A stretch of DNA of 64,000 bases from Vibrio viridaestus (GTDB lineage Bacteria; Pseudomonadota; Gammaproteobacteria; Enterobacterales; Vibrionaceae): positions 1 through 64,000 of the forward strand of contig NZ_RJVQ01000009.1 of assembly GCF_003856525.1 (NCBI RefSeq), given 5' to 3'. Positions 37,945 to 46,329 of this stretch are shown in pieces. Both the position numbers and the translations under genes were made by a program. The notes beneath the pieces were generated by a model. It saw only the letters and a program-made list of their open reading frames with translations. It was not told where the DNA came from and searched no databases. Each line of letters begins with the position of its first letter. The stretch's first letter is position 1.

Positions 37945-38763
37945 CTAGATAACTTTTTGTTTGAGGATAGATGCGTTTTCTGGACATTCACCTCTTTCAA
38001 GCCATTCCGTTATATCAACAATGTCTTTAGGATAAACAGCTACAAAAATCTCATCGCCACTTTGTAAGTAGTTTTGTTCACCAAACGGTTCATAAGCTGT
38101 TGCACCTACAGAAATTACCGCGTACTCGGGATTCCCATTCGCTGATAGAATTTCTGAGATGTTTTCAAGCGGACCAGTGTCTTCCTGAGTATTCATTTTC
38201 TCAAGTAGCCATTCGATTAGAATCTCGTAAAAATAGCTATAACCGAGCACTTCAGTATCTACACCGTATGGATGAAGCACTCCATCTCTTTTAGCAAATG
38301 AAGCAAGTTTGTAGCCATCTAGCGTTCCACCAAGACTGAATTTATCGAGATCAACCCAAATATCGCTGACGCCTTTACTAAACTCGCCCCAGTTTTTCTT
38401 CTGAGAGATCTTTGTAGCCCCCTCTTTACGAACCGTACAATCATTGAAAGCTGCAAATTTTCTTGGGTAGATACCAATGACTTTACCTGCTTGATATTCA
38501 AGCTCACAATAAAGAGCGACTTCTGGCTCAAGTTGTGGGTTTTCCATACCTGATGCAACTTGGGTATCGCTCGATAACGGGTATACGTTTAGAAATGATT
38601 CAGATTTCGGAAGATAGAATGGAAATATGCCTTTAGGCGCGCCTTCTTTGGCCTGAACATTCAAAAAATCCTTCATTTCACCAGCTTGCTCAAGGTGCTT
38701 TGCAAAATTTCCAGCGACACCAAGGCCAATACATTGTTTTAAGTCCATATCTAATATCTTCAC
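37945..38763 (-). CDS. DUF5718 family protein
   Basis: The protein is 272 aa, soluble, starting MKILDMDLKQCIGLGVAGNFAKHLEQAGE. I place it in DUF5718 from the GLGVAGNFAxHLEQAGE opening, a small family that also occurs in Helicobacter; the assignment is by recall. There are scattered acidic clusters but no catalytic motif that I can name. It is convergent with the class V aminotransferase and shares its terminator. Confidence 0.65.
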   Translation of the reverse strand: MKILDMDLKQCIGLGVAGNFAKHLEQAGEMKDFLNVQAKEGAPKGIFPFYLPKSESFLNVYPLSSDTQVASGMENPQLEPEVALYCELEYQAGKVIGIYPRKFAAFNDCTVRKEGATKISQKKNWGEFSKGVSDIWVDLDKFSLGGTLDGYKLASFAKRDGVLHPYGVDTEVLGYSYFYEILIEWLLEKMNTQEDTGPLENISEILSANGNPEYAVISVGATAYEPFGEQNYLQSGDEIFVAVYPKDIVDITEWLERGECPENASILKQKVI

Positions 38764-39026
38764 TAATCAATTAATCAAAAATCCATGATAAGCAATTTTA
38801 TAAATTAGAGAAGCGAAAGATCATATTTTCTATACGGAATTTGATCCACCACATCTTGGTCCGATGCTTTTTAGAACTTAGAAAACAACGCTAGAAGTTT
38901 CATGTTTTCCTCAATAAATGTTACCGGTAAAATTTTCGACAGTTTATATGCAATCACACGTTATATTGGTAGGATGATGTCGATGCTCTCATTAAGAGAA
39001 CTCAACATTATAAAGGAGCCACTAAG

Positions 39027-39848
39027 ATGGAATTACCAATTAATAAAGAAACAACGTTATGCATTTCGCTCGCGGGGAATCCAAGTAATTTTGGTACGAG
39101 ATTTCATAACTTTCTATATAAAGAACTGGGACTTAACTTTATCTATAAAGCGTTTACGACTGATGATATTGAATCGGCAGTAAAAGGTATACGTGCCTTA
39201 GGCATACGCGGATGTGGTGTCTCAATGCCATTCAAAGAAGCCTGTATCCCTTACGTTGATGAAATAACAGAATCTGCAAAAGCTATTGATTCAATTAATA
39301 CCATTGTCAATGACAATGGTTATTTAAAGGCCTATAACACCGATTATATTGCTATCTACCAGCTATTAAAAAGAAATGAAATTTCTCCTGATACCACTTT
39401 TGCTCTCAAAGGCAGTGGTGGTATGGCTAAAGCGGTTGCATGCGCCCTAAGGGATCTTGGTTTTAAAAAAGGCTTTATCGTTGCGCGTAACGATAAAAAA
39501 GGTAAAGCATTAGCCGAAGTATCAGGGTTTGAGTGGTGTAGTGAATTGTGCGATACAGACATTCAAATGCTGATAAATGCAACACCAGTCGGCATGAAAG
39601 ACACCAAACTCGCTGAGCAACTGTCTTTTAGTGAAGAACAAATTATGAGTGCTGAAATCATATTTGATGTCGTCGCTAAACCATCTCACACGCCATTAAT
39701 TAAGAAGGCAATAGAGCTCGAAAAAATCAATATTCGAGGTAGCGACGTTTTTGCCATTCAAGCTCTAGAACAATTTAAGTTATATACCGGTGTCAAACCC
39801 GATAAAGATCAGTTCGCAAAAGCGTCCGTTTATTCTCGTTCCGAATAA
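39027..39848 (+). CDS. Shikimate dehydrogenase-like protein (AroE family)
   Basis: The protein is 273 aa with AAGGAG five to six bases upstream. The AroE-fold catalytic Lys is in GVSMPFKEACIPYVDE (about 66-81), followed by the Asn/Asp of YNTDY (about 109-113), and the NADPH loop FALKGSGGMAKAVACALR (about 127-144), where canonical AroE has GAGG. The substrate-binding ISLAGNPSNFGTRFHN differs from the SPxxHN of true AroE, so a separate substrate (SdhL/YdiB-type) is likely. Single gene. Confidence 0.85.
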   Translation: MELPINKETTLCISLAGNPSNFGTRFHNFLYKELGLNFIYKAFTTDDIESAVKGIRALGIRGCGVSMPFKEACIPYVDEITESAKAIDSINTIVNDNGYLKAYNTDYIAIYQLLKRNEISPDTTFALKGSGGMAKAVACALRDLGFKKGFIVARNDKKGKALAEVSGFEWCSELCDTDIQMLINATPVGMKDTKLAEQLSFSEEQIMSAEIIFDVVAKPSHTPLIKKAIELEKINIRGSDVFAIQALEQFKLYTGVKPDKDQFAKASVYSRSE

Positions 39849-39890
39849 TATGATACTTTCAGGGCAGTTTCATAACTGCCCTGGGTCTAA

Positions 39891-40379
39891 TTAATCTTCG
39901 ATTAATAGCCCTTTCTCTGGCAACGGAAGAGATGTTTTGTACATAACCTGTTTAAGTGCAAAACTAGACCGAATATTTGATATTCCCTGAATCTTTGTCA
40001 AATGAGTCAAGATAAGTGTTTCAAGCGCTTTGATATCGGGAACAAGTACTCTAAGCAGGTAATCTTCTTCACCAGTCATCAAATAGCACTCCATGACTTC
40101 GGGGCGCTCTGCAACAGCCGTTTCAAAACGCGCCAACGCTTCTTCATCTTGCCTCTCTAAACTGACGTGGATAAATACATTCACATTCAGACCGAGTTTA
40201 TCTGCAGAAACCAGAGAAACCTTACCGTTTAAAATACCAACTTCTTCTAAGCGCTTAACGCGGTTAAAACATGGTGTTGGTGACAAGTTCACCCGTTTTG
40301 CTAACTCAGCATTGGTCACATCCGCATTACTTTGGAGTTGACTGAGAATCGCGATATCTACCTTATCCAACTTAACCAT
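39891..40379 (-). CDS. Lrp/AsnC family regulator
   Basis: The protein is 162 aa from ATG 40379, chosen for its GGAAA ribosome-binding site over a TTG two codons upstream. N-terminal helix-turn-helix ([27 protein letters not shown]), then the RAM ligand domain ([18 protein letters not shown]). Divergent from an EamA-type exporter gene (134 bp between the ATGs), so it probably controls that gene in response to an amino acid. Confidence 0.92.
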   Translation of the reverse strand: MVKLDKVDIAILSQLQSNADVTNAELAKRVNLSPTPCFNRVKRLEEVGILNGKVSLVSADKLGLNVNVFIHVSLERQDEEALARFETAVAERPEVMECYLMTGEEDYLLRVLVPDIKALETLILTHLTKIQGISNIRSSFALKQVMYKTSLPLPEKGLLIED

Positions 40380-40513
40380 AAACAATTTCCATATAAATCC
40401 ATTTTAAGAGATAAATTATACTGTTTAGTTGATTTTATCAATATAAATAAGAAACCGATTTTCTCTAATATGACATAAACTGGAGTTCTATTTTACGATT
40501 AGGGAATAATCTC

Positions 40514-41461
40514 ATGTCGGGACATAAAGAACTGAGAATTGGTATTCAGGGACAGAAATACTTCTCAGGCATCAAACTAAAATCCAACACGGTAGCACTA
40601 GTAGTGCTCATTACTGCTATTTTCATTTGGGGTGGTAATTGGCCAGTAATGAAAGAGGGATTAAATCACATTACTCCTCTCTGGTTTTCAATGGTCCGTT
40701 TTGCTCTTGGAGCTGCGACACTTTTTATTGTGCAAATTGTTGCAAAAAATCTTTACCTTCCTAAAAAGAAAGACTTGCCTCTAATCTTAAGTATTGGCTT
40801 GGTACAGATGCTGATATTTACTGCTTTAGGATCCATAGCAATGACCGTCGTTCCCGCTGGACGTTCTGCTGTTCTTGCTTATACAACACCTCTTTGGGTC
40901 ATTCCATTTTCAGTTCTGTTATTCAAAGAGCATATTAGTCGTAGGCAGGTCGTAGGTACACTCTTAGGCATCATTGGTGTTGTTGTACTGTTTAACCCAT
41001 TAGTATTTAATTGGAATGACTCACAAGCTCTTTTCGCAAACGGTCTACTGCTACTTGCATCGTTTTGTTGGAGTATGTGCATTCTCCACTTGAGATATAC
41101 TAAAAATAAAGTCAACGCGTTCCAATTAGCACCCTGGCAAATGCTCGTCGCAACAGTGGTTTTAATCCCAATATCTTATATATTCGAGGGACCATTTACA
41201 GGTGACGACTCCACTGAATTTTGGCACATATGTCTCTACTTGGGCCCATTAGCAACGGCATTTTGTTTTTGCGCTGTAAATAGTGCCAGTCGAGCTCTGT
41301 CTGGAGCGACTATGTCTTGCGCTATGTTAGGTGTTCCTGTGCTCGGGCTTATTTTTTCAACGATTACCTTGGGAGAGTCACTTTCATTCAACCTAGTAAT
41401 AGGAACACTATTTATTGTTGGCGGAATCTGCGCTGTTATTTCAACCAAATTTGCAAAGTAA
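40514..41461 (+). CDS. EamA/DMT-family exporter
   Basis: The protein is 315 aa. After a short polar start (up to residue 25) come ten membrane helices in two EamA repeats (GGNWPVMKEGLNHITPLWFSM; FCWSMCILHLRYTKNKVNAFQLAPW). RhaT/YddG-like exporters move amino acids or similar metabolites out of the cell. Divergent from an Lrp-family gene, the usual partner for such exporters. Confidence 0.9.
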   Translation: MSGHKELRIGIQGQKYFSGIKLKSNTVALVVLITAIFIWGGNWPVMKEGLNHITPLWFSMVRFALGAATLFIVQIVAKNLYLPKKKDLPLILSIGLVQMLIFTALGSIAMTVVPAGRSAVLAYTTPLWVIPFSVLLFKEHISRRQVVGTLLGIIGVVVLFNPLVFNWNDSQALFANGLLLLASFCWSMCILHLRYTKNKVNAFQLAPWQMLVATVVLIPISYIFEGPFTGDDSTEFWHICLYLGPLATAFCFCAVNSASRALSGATMSCAMLGVPVLGLIFSTITLGESLSFNLVIGTLFIVGGICAVISTKFAK

Positions 41462-41605
41462 AACTTTGCTCGTTGCATATAGTTCCCTTTTTTCCTATAG
41501 TCGTGATGTCCCTATACTTTCTTTTGGTTAGTTTACATCAAATCGTTTACATCAAAGCATAGGCTTTTATATCATTTAACTTATAACAAAAGGGAACGCC
41601 TTACT

Positions 41606-42643
41606 ATGTCAACTTCAATCAAAACCGCCATCGTCGGTTATGGCTATTCAGCAAAAACGTTTCATATTCCCTTTATTACTAACCTTTCTTCTTTTGAGTT
41701 TGTCGCAATATCTTCGAGTAAAGCAGATGAGGTTAAAAAGGACTTTCCAGACGTTGTTTGTTATCCATCTCCCATCGAGCTTATCGAGCAAACTGATGCA
41801 GAATTGATCATCATTACATCACCCAATGATACTCATTACCCGCTAGCTAAACACGCTCTTAATCATGGCAAACATGTACTGGTTGAAAAGCCGTTTGTTA
41901 CTCACAGCAAGGATGGGCAAGAGCTCGTCGAATTAGCCAAAGACAAAGGCTTATCACTTGCTGTTTATCACAACCGTCGCTGGGATAGTGACTTTAGAAC
42001 GGTAAAATCCCTGATTGAATCAGGTCAACTGGGGAATATCCGCTGGTTTGAAACTCACTTTGATCGATTCAGACCTGATGTGCAAAAACGCTGGAGAGAA
42101 GACCCAACAGTTGATGGAGCAGGAATCCTATTTGACCTTGGGCCTCACCTTTTAGACCAAGTCGTTCAGTTGTTTGGTATGCCAATCGCAATAACAGCTC
42201 AGGTTGAGTGTCTCCGTGAAGACAACGGGTCAGATGATTTCTTTAATATTCTCCTAAAATACCCTACACATTATGTTCAAGTACATTCAACTCCATACTG
42301 TGCAGGAGAAACCCTTCGCTATAAAGTGATGGGTGATAAAGCTCAGTTTGTAAAAATCGGGCTGGATCCCCAAGAAGATAAACTGGTTGCAGGTAGTGGC
42401 TATCTCCTACCTAAATGGTCTGTAGACACTGAAGAAAAGTGGGGAATCTATTCTGATCAAAACGAAGAGTATAAAGTAGAGCCAACAGAAGGCGGCTATG
42501 AGAACTTTTATCTTAAATTAGCAGATGCTATCAGAAATAACGGCACCGTGCCCGCAACAGGCGAAGAATCACTGTGCGCTATTAAGTTGATAGAACTGGC
42601 AAGACTAAGTAGTCAAGAAAAACGTACTGTCGACTTGGTATAG
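41606..42643 (+). CDS. Gfo/Idh/MocA family oxidoreductase (YdgJ-like)
   Basis: The protein is 345 aa. An N-terminal NAD(P)-binding Rossmann domain (KTAIVGYGYSAKTFHIPFIT), a HVLVEKPF motif with the catalytic Lys (about 93-100) and a C-terminal substrate domain with LFDLGPHLLDQ. This is the YdgJ/inositol dehydrogenase-like type, probably acting on a sugar or polyol. Single gene. Confidence 0.92.
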   Translation: MSTSIKTAIVGYGYSAKTFHIPFITNLSSFEFVAISSSKADEVKKDFPDVVCYPSPIELIEQTDAELIIITSPNDTHYPLAKHALNHGKHVLVEKPFVTHSKDGQELVELAKDKGLSLAVYHNRRWDSDFRTVKSLIESGQLGNIRWFETHFDRFRPDVQKRWREDPTVDGAGILFDLGPHLLDQVVQLFGMPIAITAQVECLREDNGSDDFFNILLKYPTHYVQVHSTPYCAGETLRYKVMGDKAQFVKIGLDPQEDKLVAGSGYLLPKWSVDTEEKWGIYSDQNEEYKVEPTEGGYENFYLKLADAIRNNGTVPATGEESLCAIKLIELARLSSQEKRTVDLV

Positions 42644-42677
42644 TTACAATATAGGCTGATAAACTACCAGCCTTCTA

Positions 42678-43062
42678 TTAGAGTTTTATAACTTTATGGC
42701 AAACCTTATCAAGCAACTGTTTTTCATGACTCACCAAGAGAACAGAACAACCAACCGCTTGTGACATTGTCACTAAAAGTGTCATTGTTTTCATCGCAAT
42801 GATCGGATCTAAACGCGTCGTAGGCTCATCAGCAATAATTAGCTTTGGCTTTAATAACAGCGCTTTTAATAATGCGAAACATTGTAATTCCCCACCTGAG
42901 ACTTCACTTGGCAGCCGCGACAAAAGTGCTTTATCAAGAGACAATTTTTCTAGTAATGGGATGACGTCAGCTCTGCTAATGTGGTGTAACTTACACAAAT
43001 CATCTATGCCCTGCTCTATTGTCATTGACGCAGCAAAAGACGTTGGCGGATCTTGGTATAAG
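42678..43062 (-). pseudogene. 5'-truncated ABC transporter ATPase (peptide/metal importer type)
   Basis: The readable frame begins near 43060 with the Q-loop (YQDPPTSFAASMTIEQ), and continues with the signature VSGGELQ, Walker B LIIADEPTTRLDP and H-loop VLLVSHE to the end KVIKL. An in-frame ATG at 43025 would give 115 aa. The Walker A and everything before the Q-loop are absent, replaced by the end of the sulP gene. It is the C-terminal half of a DppD/NikD-type ATPase left after a deletion, and cannot hydrolyse ATP. Confidence 0.85.
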
Positions 43063-44703
43063 CTAGGGCTTTATATAAGACGCTAGGGCGTCACTAAATT
43101 CGTGATAGATTCCGTCGGTCCCAAGCAGTTCTGCTATACCCGCCCTCTCTAGCTTACGTGTGACAACACTATTCGGTCCAGAAACGATGACTTTGATTCC
43201 GCGAGCTTGGAAATTGGTGATAATTTCTTCTAATGCCTGGAGGCCCGTTACATCGATGAAAGGCACCCACTTTAACCGCAGTATAACCACACGAGGAAAT
43301 TCCTGTATCTGACGCATGGTATGTTCAAAATTCTCAACAGCAGCAAAGAAAACTGGCCCATCTAGTGCAAAAACGAGCACATCATGAGGTAATTCTTGAT
43401 AACCAAGGCGACCCAGTTCTTCATTTAAGTCAGCACATGTATCGGCTTTGACTTCAACACTACTAGCCATCCGTCTGACAAAGTTTAGTATGGAAATGAT
43501 CACACCAATATTAACGGCCACGACTAAATCCGCAAAAACCGTCAATATAAACGTAACCAGCAGTATAACGACATCGGCACGAGGTGCTCGTCGACAGACT
43601 TTGAGAAAATGTCTAGCTTCACTCATATTCCATGCAACAACGAAGAGAATCGCGCTTAAGGTTGCAAGAGGAATAGACGACGCGAGAGGCGCTAATGCTA
43701 ATAAGATGATAACCAGTGTTATCGAGTGCACGATTCCAGAAAGTGGACTTGTTCCACCATTACGAATGTTTGTTGCTGTTCTTGCAATAGCACCTGTTGC
43801 GGCAATTCCCCCAAAGAAAGGGGCGACAACATTGGCGATTCCCTGCCCAACTAGCTCTTGATTTGAATTATGTTTCGTCTCTGCCATTCCGTCCGCTACA
43901 ACGGCAGATAAGAGCGATTCAATCGCGCCTAACATCGCGATAGCAAAAGCTGGCCCGATCAGTGTCAAAATGTGTGAAATTGAAAAATCAGGAATGGCAA
44001 ACGCGGGTAATTCTCTTGGTATCCCACCAAAAGCAGACCCAATGGTTCGAATACCTTCGATATGTCCCGCGCTTACGATTACAGTCATAACGACAAGCGA
44101 TATTAAGGGCCCGGGTATCTTTGATAAACGCGGAATATAGTTAGGAAGCAAGACCAAAATTAATGAACAGAAACCGACGATTAGTGTTGGCCAGTGGAGC
44201 TCGGGGAAGGCACCGAATAACTGGTAAAGCTTTTCATGAAAATGTCCATGAACTTCAACGTTGAGGCCAAAAAACTCTCGCCACTGACCTACCCAGATAA
44301 TAATTGCAATCCCACTGGTAAAACCGATGATGACCGGGTCAGGAATGTAACGAATGATGCTCCCCATTTTACTCATACCCAAAGCAAATAAAATGCACCC
44401 AGCCATGACTGTTGCGACTTGCAATCCTCCAATACCGTGCTGCTGGACGATACCCGATAGTATAACGATAAACGCTCCAGTAGGGCCGGCAATTTGAATC
44501 CTCGAACCACCGAATAGAGATACACAGAAACCCGCGATGATTGAAGTATAAATCCCCTGTTCGGGTGCAACTCCAGAAGCTATTGCGAACGCCATCGCTA
44601 AAGGTAGTGCCACCACACCCACAATGACGCCTGCTATGATATTACGACTCCAATGTGTTTTGTTTAACAGCCCCACTTTATAGGCTTCGACAACCGCAAA
44701 CAT
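43063..44703 (-). CDS. SulP family anion transporter with STAS domain
   Basis: The protein is 546 aa, with about 10-14 membrane helices including the SulP signature (AFIVILSGIVQQ; FGGIAATGAIARTATNIRNGG) and a C-terminal STAS domain (about 430-546; LVFALDGPVFFAAVENF...VILRLKWVPFIDVTGLQALEEI). A sulfate/bicarbonate/dicarboxylate exchanger, substrate not readable. Its stop codon (TAG at 43063-43065) lies at the edge of the truncated ABC ATPase, so the last few residues may be altered by the deletion. Confidence 0.92.
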   Translation of the reverse strand: MFAVVEAYKVGLLNKTHWSRNIIAGVIVGVVALPLAMAFAIASGVAPEQGIYTSIIAGFCVSLFGGSRIQIAGPTGAFIVILSGIVQQHGIGGLQVATVMAGCILFALGMSKMGSIIRYIPDPVIIGFTSGIAIIIWVGQWREFFGLNVEVHGHFHEKLYQLFGAFPELHWPTLIVGFCSLILVLLPNYIPRLSKIPGPLISLVVMTVIVSAGHIEGIRTIGSAFGGIPRELPAFAIPDFSISHILTLIGPAFAIAMLGAIESLLSAVVADGMAETKHNSNQELVGQGIANVVAPFFGGIAATGAIARTATNIRNGGTSPLSGIVHSITLVIILLALAPLASSIPLATLSAILFVVAWNMSEARHFLKVCRRAPRADVVILLVTFILTVFADLVVAVNIGVIISILNFVRRMASSVEVKADTCADLNEELGRLGYQELPHDVLVFALDGPVFFAAVENFEHTMRQIQEFPRVVILRLKWVPFIDVTGLQALEEIITNFQARGIKVIVSGPNSVVTRKLERAGIAELLGTDGIYHEFSDALASYIKP

Positions 44704-44809
44704 AAATACATAGCCTTATTATTAGAAAGGGCTTGAATGTTACTCTTATCTTTAGTCTTGTAAATTTTAAACTCTAGTGAGAGTCATGAAATCAGCGTAA
44801 AGATTGATT

Positions 44810-46060
44810 TTAATTAGGTTTTAGAAAGGATGTCGGCTGGTCAACGATAACTCGATTTCGTCCCTGATTCTTAGCTCTATACAATGCGTTATCGGCCTTT
44901 AATAATAACTTATCTTGATCGCATCTCACATCGATACAGCTTTCACTTGTCGCTATCCCTAAACTTACTGTAACGTTGAAAACTTGGTCGTTAGCACTAA
45001 ACTCTAGCCTCATAATAGAACGACGAATGCGCTCAGCAATAACAAATGCAGCAACATAATCAGTTTCATTCAACACAATTAAGAACTCTTCCCCTCCATA
45101 ACGACCAACACTGTCGTATTTCCTGAGTCCTTTTTTGATCGTTTTCGCGACAGTAAGTAAAACATCGTCTCCGACCAGATGTCCGTAGGTATCATTAACC
45201 ACTTTAAAGTAGTCGATATCTAACATGATGATACAGAATGGTTTAAATGTTCGGTGAGATTGTGCAATAGCATGTTCTAGAAATTCAAGAATGGTTCCAC
45301 GATGATAAATTTGTGTCAACGAATCGATACATGCTTGCTCTTTTACTGATGTGAGTGCTGCAGTAAGCTCTGTATTCAGTCTCTCTATTTGATTGTATAA
45401 GCGACTTTTTTCGACCACATAAGCAACATGAGAGGCTAAATCTCTAAAAATATGCATATTTTCTCGACTAAACTGATTTACTTTTCTAGAAGAAAATATG
45501 AGAAAACCCACCGGATTATCCCCTGCGACTAGCGGCCAAGAAAAGTTGCTTGCAATGCCTTCTTTAATAGCTAGACGAGTAGAAATAGAGTCAGGATTTT
45601 TTGCATAGTATGCACGGAGATCGTTGATAATGCGGGGTTCGGAATTGCTAAACATCTCTTCAATACTTGTGTCTTCGAGCTTAAGAGAAAATCCACGGTT
45701 AAGTTGAACGTTATCGGTATATTCAGTTCTAAACCAAGCGATCTCAAGCTCTCTTTTCTCATTAATCAGGAGACAACTCATACGCTCATAATGAATGACT
45801 TCCTTGAATGACTCGTAGATGTTGTGAAGCACCTCATCAAACCCCATCCCTTTGTTAACACTATTTGAGATATCTCGAACTAGTGCGTTGTGGCGTTTAC
45901 AAAGAGCGAACTGTTTTAGAACCTGGCATATCTGTATCTCAAACTCATCGAATGTGTCAGTGTCAAGCAAGTCTATCTGGCAATTGGGGTCACTTACATC
46001 ATTCAAATGCTCTCTCATGAGTTCGGTAAGATATTGTTTGCGCGTAATTTCCATTCTCAT
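44810..46060 (-). CDS. GAF-GGDEF diguanylate cyclase
   Basis: The protein is about 416 aa (ATG 46060; a second ATG two codons later is also possible). No membrane helix. A GAF-like domain (about 65-235: ISNSVNKGMGFDEVLHNIYESF...FSWPLVAGDNPVGFLIFSS) leads to a GGDEF domain (about 255-415) with GRYGGEEFLIV, DIDYFKVVNDTYGHLVGDD and an intact RxxD inhibitory site (RKYD). It is therefore a soluble, product-inhibited c-di-GMP synthase. Single gene. Confidence 0.92.
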   Translation of the reverse strand: MRMEITRKQYLTELMREHLNDVSDPNCQIDLLDTDTFDEFEIQICQVLKQFALCKRHNALVRDISNSVNKGMGFDEVLHNIYESFKEVIHYERMSCLLINEKRELEIAWFRTEYTDNVQLNRGFSLKLEDTSIEEMFSNSEPRIINDLRAYYAKNPDSISTRLAIKEGIASNFSWPLVAGDNPVGFLIFSSRKVNQFSRENMHIFRDLASHVAYVVEKSRLYNQIERLNTELTAALTSVKEQACIDSLTQIYHRGTILEFLEHAIAQSHRTFKPFCIIMLDIDYFKVVNDTYGHLVGDDVLLTVAKTIKKGLRKYDSVGRYGGEEFLIVLNETDYVAAFVIAERIRRSIMRLEFSANDQVFNVTVSLGIATSESCIDVRCDQDKLLLKADNALYRAKNQGRNRVIVDQPTSFLKPN

Positions 46061-46140
46061 TATCCACAATAGTACTCACAATGTAGTACGAGATAACTAA
46101 GTATAGTTAAAGGAAAACAATGTTAGTTACGATTAATAGA

Positions 46141-46172
46141 AAAAAGCAGCTTTTAAACCCAGCTGCTTTTTT
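46141..46172. terminator. Bidirectional terminator
   Basis: AAAAGCAGCT and AGCTGCTTTTTT pair with a nine-base loop, with A-runs and T-runs on the two flanks. It follows the small membrane gene and the nucleotidase on the minus strand. Confidence 0.8.
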
Positions 46173-46176
46173 AAAA

Positions 46177-46329
46177 TCAACTAGAAATATAAGGCAAAAT
46201 ATAGACGAGCAATGACCATACACCCACCCAACTCACGATAACCAATGTATCGAACCAATCTTTGCGCCACATAAGCATTACTCCCATAAATGGAAAGAGA
46301 CACAGGCTTAAGAGCAATAATCGCGCCAC
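46177..46329 (-). CDS. Small two-helix membrane protein coupled to the nucleotidase gene
   Basis: The ORF is 50 aa. GTG starts on the last base of the nucleotidase TAG stop, an overlap typical of translational coupling. It reads as a hydrophobic segment (RLLLLSLCLFPFMGVMLM), a charged turn (WRKDWFDT) and a second segment (LVIVSWVGVWSLLVYILPYI), then stops. A terminator follows 5 bases later. Coding character and overlap favour a real gene. I know of no described family. Confidence 0.62.
   Translation of the reverse strand: MARLLLLSLCLFPFMGVMLMWRKDWFDTLVIVSWVGVWSLLVYILPYISS

Noticed and set aside
38902-39183. Plus-strand ORF of 93 aa overlapping the AroE-like gene start
   Set aside because: It overlaps a clear gene in another frame, has low-complexity hydrophobic-basic sequence and no ribosome-binding site.
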